Assembly: GCF_000208745.1 (NCBI RefSeq)
Contig: NC_030853.1
Coordinates: forward strand, 2,297,586-2,361,585
Length of the DNA: 64,000 bases
Direction of reading: 5' to 3'
Source: Theobroma cacao
Lineage: Eukaryota > Streptophyta > Magnoliopsida > Malvales > Malvaceae
Both the position numbers and the translations under genes were made by a program. Shown here in pieces: positions 58,194 to 64,000 of the stretch. How positions within the stretch are numbered: position 1 is the first letter of the stretch; each line of letters opens with the position of its first letter. A model generated the notes under the pieces. The model worked only from the letters and a program-made list of their open reading frames with translations. It was not told where the DNA came from and did not search any database.

Positions 58194-61100
58194 ATTAGAA
58201 GCAAACAAGTTGTATCAAGGTATGTGTCTCTATTTCCCAGGTTTTCGCTATACCTTTCACAGCTAATTTCCTTATAAAATTTTCCTTTTTATTAATCCAA
58301 TTAAGATCATCATCCTCTGTTTCTCTTCTTTTGCATTCACATATGGACAAACGCAATTGTTTTGTTATAAGATCTAGAGCTATAAAATTGCAATCTTAAG
58401 TGAAATGAAGGCAATGTAGTGCAACTTTTGATAACTGAAACGGTATGAATGGCACTGAAACTTTTTGATGGTCTAAAACTGCAAGAACTATGTCATAACA
58501 TATTATGTGGACTTGTTTAATTGATTCAATTTAACCTTTAAAAAAGAAAGTGGTAAAAGCTTGTTATGAAATGGGTATCCTTTAGTAAAAAGAAGAAACT
58601 TCATCCTTGTAAGTTTCAGGCCATTGATTTGAGATGATACATATTGCACGGAAAAGAAAGCGTAGATAGCTGCAATACCGTTTAGAAAGGATATGAATTT
58701 TGAGTAAAGGCTTCCACTCATCTTTTACTTTACGAAATTGCTGCTTTAGCTATTTGAAACTAAAAACCACCTAAAGCAAGACGTAGACCATTTGTATCAA
58801 GTATCACAGGTGGCCGTTCACCTTAAAGCATCAACAAATGACCACTTTAAGCAGTAAAATGCAAGAAGCGCCAAAGAACCTTGGTTGTTTGTGATTCAAG
58901 TAAATCATTGTCATAATTTACTCTATTTGGTAGAAAAAAGGGGCTCAATGTTAGATAGTTAAATATGCATAATGATCTGTCAAGCATTGCTCTTTGCAAG
59001 GTTAATGATATCAAACTTCAAATAACATAACCTTTTTAAATTTTTTGGATCTAGAGAACTTATTCGTGGTATCTAATCAGATTTTGGTTGCAAGGATCAA
59101 AATTCATGGCATCTTGGTAGTTAATCTTATTCTTTGAACGAATTACATTTGAGGTAAACATTAGTATGGAGTTTATGATACATGACTAGGAGCCCTGCCA
59201 ACTGAATTTATAACACAAACTTTTGGGCAGTAGGAAAATAATATCATTTTGATTGTACTTTCTTCTTGTAGGGAATGGATATGTTTGTTAGTTGAGGAAT
59301 TTTTGAAGATGCAAAGAGTACAGACACTCATTTCATGCCAGATATTATGGGCCCTTTGAAGAAATTCCAAGTCATTTTTGGGTAGTCATTCTCAAGTAGT
59401 CAACTTGATGATCTAATAAACCAGGAAGGTTGTCAAGCCTTCTATAATCTGCAATTTAACCTATTCTGAGTTTTGGCTCGGCATTTATGTTTGGAAGTTT
59501 TGTGCAGGTTAAAATGATATTTGATGACTTGGGGTTGATGAAAGCCTCATTGGACGGAGTGATTATACATGTATAAAGACATTGTTGCAGGAGGCTTCTC
59601 CTACAATTATCTTTTCGATGTAGCCTTAGTCTTTGCTTCTCTGAATTGATGCTTAATTAGAAAATGTAAGTATCAAAGCAAATTACTTTATTCTCATCAA
59701 AACGGTGATTATAAAATTTTAGAGGAAAGAAGAAAACAAAAGGGACAATAATGTTAGAGTTCACGCTAAACATGTAACATATCGATAAAACTGCTTTTAA
59801 GGGCCAAAGATTACCGATTTTGATGGAAAAAACCCATTGAGTTTAAGTTTAGGTTGGCTATGTGATTTCACTAACATTGTTTTTCTTTGATGCAGAAATT
59901 AGTGTTCTCTCCATTGAGCAAATTGTTCATTCCCCTGCTTCCTCCGAAGAATGCCTTCCTTAGATGTGCCCACCCAACTGAAAGTCTCAGGGGTTGTAAT
60001 GGGTCAAGAATACTGTACGAGTAGGTGTCATGGACTCTGATTTGATCAACCTGAATCTTGGCTATTGTGGAGGCTGTGAGTTGTAGCTGATTCTTGCAAG
60101 ATTATTATTGCACTGCCACCTGGAGATGGAAATGCTACTTCATGTGCAAAAGATAGTGATGGAGTTGGTTGGCATCTCAGGAAAGCCGTGAATATTCTTT
60201 AGTGTTATAAAAAGAATACAATTTGTAGATCCCAGGGGTGTGTGGGTTTGTTTTGCTGATGACACTGAATGTGTAAGTGTTTGGTTTTATTTAGTTTTGC
60301 TGGGCTATATTCTGTGATCATCTCCTCTTCGGGTTGCTTGTTTGTAGCATTGCTTTTGTGTAATTCCCTTTTTTATTAACAGATTGAGATGTTTTTGAGA
60401 AAACAAAAAGGGTGTGACTCTCTCCTTTTTTGGGATTTAAACTCAGAAAAAAAAGTCAAGTAGAAGCATGATACTAACAAAAATGTTTAGAATCATCTTG
60501 AAGGAGCTCATCATTGAATAATTGAATTCAAAGTGATTTAGTAGGAAAAGAGAATTATGGGTCGATGGATAACCTCCTACAGGACATTTAAGGATCCATA
60601 ATTTCTAATAACTTTTTCATTTCATCTAATTCAGTATTTGGAATTCAGATAACATATTGATGGTTATTGAATTGATAAAAAAATCCTTTAAGACAGCGGA
60701 TGGCTTGATCCTTTCATACCCATAATAGCTTAGATGAAGCCATAAATAGATAACATATTGATTGAAAATAAATAAAAAGAATACATTAATTGTCTAATTA
60801 CCTATACTCATTTGATGGACAGGTGAATTGCAGATTTAGTTTCACTCATTGCGAGCATCTTTCTTTGTTAACTGGACAAGAACATATGTAGTTATGGCTT
60901 TCTGTAATCTGTAATTAATCTATGTTTAGTTTAAGCTCAGAATTTATGTTTGGAAGTTTTGGACAGAGTGTCTATACAACTATCCTTCTCAAGTAATCAT
61001 AGTTCTTGCTCCTTTCAGTGAATGCTTTTTATGAGGTTGGACAACACCAAATGTCATGGAGACACGGACTCTGATCTGATCAAGTTGAATTCTTGGCCAT

Positions 61101-61784
61101 TGTTGAAAGTTGTCAAGTGTGTTAATTCTAGCAGAGTTGACAATGCACTGCTAGCTGCAGGTGGAAATTCTATTTCATGGGCGAAAGATGATAACAAGGT
61201 TCATTGGCATCTTAGGAACGCCATGAATAATCTTGGGTTCTATCAAAAGAATAAAATTTATACCATTCAACAGCTTGTGGAAAAATTTTGTATGTACGTT
61301 ACAATTTTCAGCTGATTCTTTATATATCACTGTCTACTGATTTATGCCTATTCATCTATCTGTTTAAATTTTTGGTTTTAGTTTCTTATTTAGGTTCGGA
61401 CCCTGCCTGGTGTTCTGTGTTCGGGTGGGAGTTGCTGATTTTTGTTTGTAAGGCTGATGTGATTCAATTATGGTGTCTTCGTTCTTTTCCGTTCTGAGGA
61501 GAGTTCATGGTTTGTATCATGATCCTGGCGTAAGGTGTTTTTTCTGGGCAGCTTCTGTTTGTGGGACTTGTTCCCACAATTTTAAAGGTCTGGCAGTTTT
61601 GCCTTTGACCATTCTCTGATACTCAATTCAAATTACTTATTGAGGAAAAAAAATTCAACGACTTAAATGGTGAACTGCCAAGTCAGTTCATACTAATTGG
61701 TTGGTTTAACCAATGTATTAAATTAAGAACAGTAAGTCAGAAATAATCATAAGATCATTATAACCTTTGTTTCACTTTTCAAGG
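58190..61784 (+). repeat. D module 3
   Basis: Closest to D module 1 over its whole length, for example the shared CTAATAAACCAGGAAGGTTG near 59415 and the same 97-codon ORF unit. The exon-like piece near 59896 has an internal deletion relative to module 1. Confidence 0.75.
61022..61315 (+). pseudogene. 97-codon ORF of D module 3, unknown
   Basis: Equivalent of 36155-36448, with DNALLAAGGNSISWAKDD. Length and end are identical, but almost all differences are amino-acid changing, so I treat it as a relic and not a proven gene. Confidence 0.4.
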
Positions 61785-63199
61785 TATAAAATCAAAAGCC
61801 AAGTCTTAACAAATCTCGGATTTCTAATGCAATCGACAAAGCATATATATTTGTAAAGATCAAAGGTTTCACTCCATTTCTCTATTAACAAGAACATTAT
61901 TTTCTTTTAGATTATTGTCATGTCAATATTAAAATTAATTTCACACTGTTTTGAGAAAAAGACATAATTTTCAAAACTATTCGAGGGTTTATATTACGTA
62001 ATCAAATATTCCGCAATGCAATTACTTTCAAAGAGTGTCTTTAACTACTTTAGTCAACATGTTTCTTAAAAGCACAAGAAGGGGTAAGAATCATCTCATT
62101 GCTTTTGAATTAGTCAAGACGAGCTTTATATTTTATAATATATATTTTATATGATTTTTTTAAAAAAAATTGAATTTCTCTCTTCCATTTTTAATTGTGT
62201 ACCGTAATATGGAAGTTTTATTTACTAAAATGATTTGATTTTGAAAATATAAGTATACATGAACATGAAGGAATTAGATTTGTCAATGTCTTTACAAAAC
62301 ATACATATTAAAATTATGCATTTCAAAGATGAAGAAGTTTTAATGATAAAGTTAGTTATAGTCCCGGGCTTTGCCATGGAATTACTATAACAATCAAGAA
62401 CTGGTAGAACTTGTACATATTCCCTAACTGATGTATACACAAAAATATCTTTTTGTATGGGTGGAAATTATGGTAGTGAATTGTATTATTTCACTTTTTG
62501 ATGCATAAAATCAAAGATCACGCCTTAACAAAGATCAATAGAGGTTCAAGAATCTCGAATTTTTTCCTTTCAAGAAAAAAATCTTAAATTTCTAATACCA
62601 TCAAGAAAGCATACTCTTAAAAATCAAAGGTTTCATTTTATCTCTCTACTAATCAAAACATTATTTTAGACTAAGATCACGTCAACATTCAATTAACTTT
62701 TTCCAACTCTATGTATACAGCGAGAGACATAATTTTCCAAAACCATTCAAGGGTTTATATGATATAACCAAATATTCCACAATGCAATTACTTTCAAAGG
62801 GTGTCTTTCACTCCTTTGGTTAACGCATTTCTTAAACTATTGTATAATTATAGATGAACTGTCTCTACATTATTAATTGTCTACGTCATGCTTAATTTTT
62901 AGTGTCAACACAACGTACAAAACGGGATAAGGATCATGCTATTGCTTTTGAGTAGTCAAGATGTCCATTCCATTTTATAATATGTATTTCACGTGATTTT
63001 TTTTAATTGAATTTCTCTTTCATTTTTTAATTGTTTACTAATATATGAAAATTTTGATTACTATTAGGTGAACTGATTTGGTTATGAGAATATACTTAAA
63101 TATGAATATGAAGTGATTTGATTTGTCTACATATTTGTAAAATATTAAAATAAAATTATGTATTAAATTATTCATAGATTGAAAGATGAAAAAATTTAA
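61785..63199 (+). repeat. P modules 7 and 8
   Basis: 61785-62501 is the sister of P module 2. 62502-63199 begins TGCATAAAATCAAAGATCACG and matches the first part of P modules 3 and 4, until a Mutator-like element interrupts it. Confidence 0.72.
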
Positions 63200-64000
63200 G
63201 AGGAAATTGTGAGAAATAACCTTCCTCATGAGCCCAATTGAAAAATATCACTTTTATAATTTTAACTATTTTTGGTCAATTTTTGGTATGACTTGACAAT
63301 AATAACCTTTAAACAATTTCAGACAAATTAAAATGGTTTCAGTTTTCTCTTTCCCGCCATCTAGATAAAAAATTTCAAAATTAAATCTCGATTTCTCTCT
63401 TTATTCAAATATGTCTATCTCGCTATTCAATTCGTAGATATGACATCAAGCTCGTTTTTATTTTGTTTTATTTTTTTAGATGGTGGATCTTGGGGTTCTT
63501 AAGGGCAATGAACAGCGATTTTGCTCTTTGCAGGTAACGATTTTGCTCAGGGAGAAAAAACAGCTAAAGCATGTTAGATGGATTTTATGATGGTTTACGA
63601 TTTTGTTGTGTCTGAGATTGGGATGATTGTTAAGTATGTTTGTTAGGGATTTTGATTTTTTTTATGAGATTTTGAGTTGAAATTATTGAGGGAATATTTT
63701 GTAAAGAGGGTATATTTTGTTTTTGTATAAGGGGAGTGAGCAAGACCTCTCGATAGGGATATATTTTCTCTTGCTTTGGAGGGTTACGGAGTTTTGTAAC
63801 CTATCTTTTATGAAATACACAATTTTATGGCTTAGAAAAAAAAATATGTGTTATAGGTTTTTGAGTTTATTGGTTTATTCATATAACCCAAAATTGAGTT
63901 TACTGGTTTTTAGGTATTGCGTGACTTAATCACCGTGTGACTAGTTTTTAGTTATTACGTGATTGGTTTTAGGCATTACGTGACTAAGTTTTATACATTG
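63200..64000. mobile_element. Mutator-like element, cut by the window end
   Basis: Starts GAGGAAATTGTGAGAAATAACC right after AAAATTTAA (63191-63199), at the same P-module site that the outer element used at 41.5 kb. It matches the right part of the inner element (43440 back to 42700) in reverse orientation, and at 63905 enters a GGTATTGCGTGACT-type array. The other end and duplication lie beyond the window. Confidence 0.7.

Overview
The window is nuclear DNA from a flowering plant, most likely a core (probably woody) eudicot. The evidence is GT-AG introns in a highly AT-rich background, Ty1/copia, Ty3/gypsy, hAT, Mutator-like and LINE relics, a class Ia ribonucleotide reductase small subunit of plant type, and a cluster of Cf-type LRR receptor-like proteins. 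The species cannot be told from the sequence.

Layout. (1) 1-8.2 kb is ordinary genic DNA with three plus-strand genes: a tiny gene for a 39-residue single-pass membrane peptide behind a probable 5'UTR intron (ATG 2177); an intronless RNR2/TSO2-type ribonucleotide reductase R2 gene (3838-4827) with E2F-like sites and a TATA box upstream; and a conserved seven-exon plant gene of unknown function (5156-7907). (2) 11.3-22.9 kb is a relic C2-domain gene that was opened by successive transposon insertions: a copia element carrying a 3.1-kb gypsy solo LTR, a hAT remnant, and an internally deleted copia element. Every junction has a recognisable target-site duplication. (3) 23.7-27.0 kb holds a rearranged fragment of the RNR2/neighbour block and a third, internally deleted, copia element. 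(4) 27-63.2 kb is a decayed, segmentally duplicated receptor-like-protein (RLP) cluster. It is built from three kinds of module: P (an upstream-type module of about 0.7-2 kb, partly in tandem, some copies carrying a relic of a sphingoid-base hydroxylase gene), the RLP gene itself, and D (a downstream module of about 3.1-3.6 kb with exon-like pieces I could not name). One RLP copy is almost complete (49294-52332) but has one in-frame TAG; the other two are 3' fragments (28.0 and 57.4 kb). A copia element (28777-33750) sits in the 3' flank of the first. Several Mutator-like elements with internal 21-26 bp repeat arrays that flip orientation, so could fold into long hairpins, are inserted in the P modules (41.5-44.2, 44.8-46.1, 63.2 kb to the window end).

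Functionally, the left 8 kb looks alive: S-phase dNTP synthesis plus two small unnamed genes. The rest is mainly a record of duplication, transposition and decay around an immune-receptor family. The only other locus that might still matter is the 49.3-kb RLP, if its stop codon is absent in other alleles or is a sequence error. No tRNA, rRNA, organellar or bacterial features were seen.
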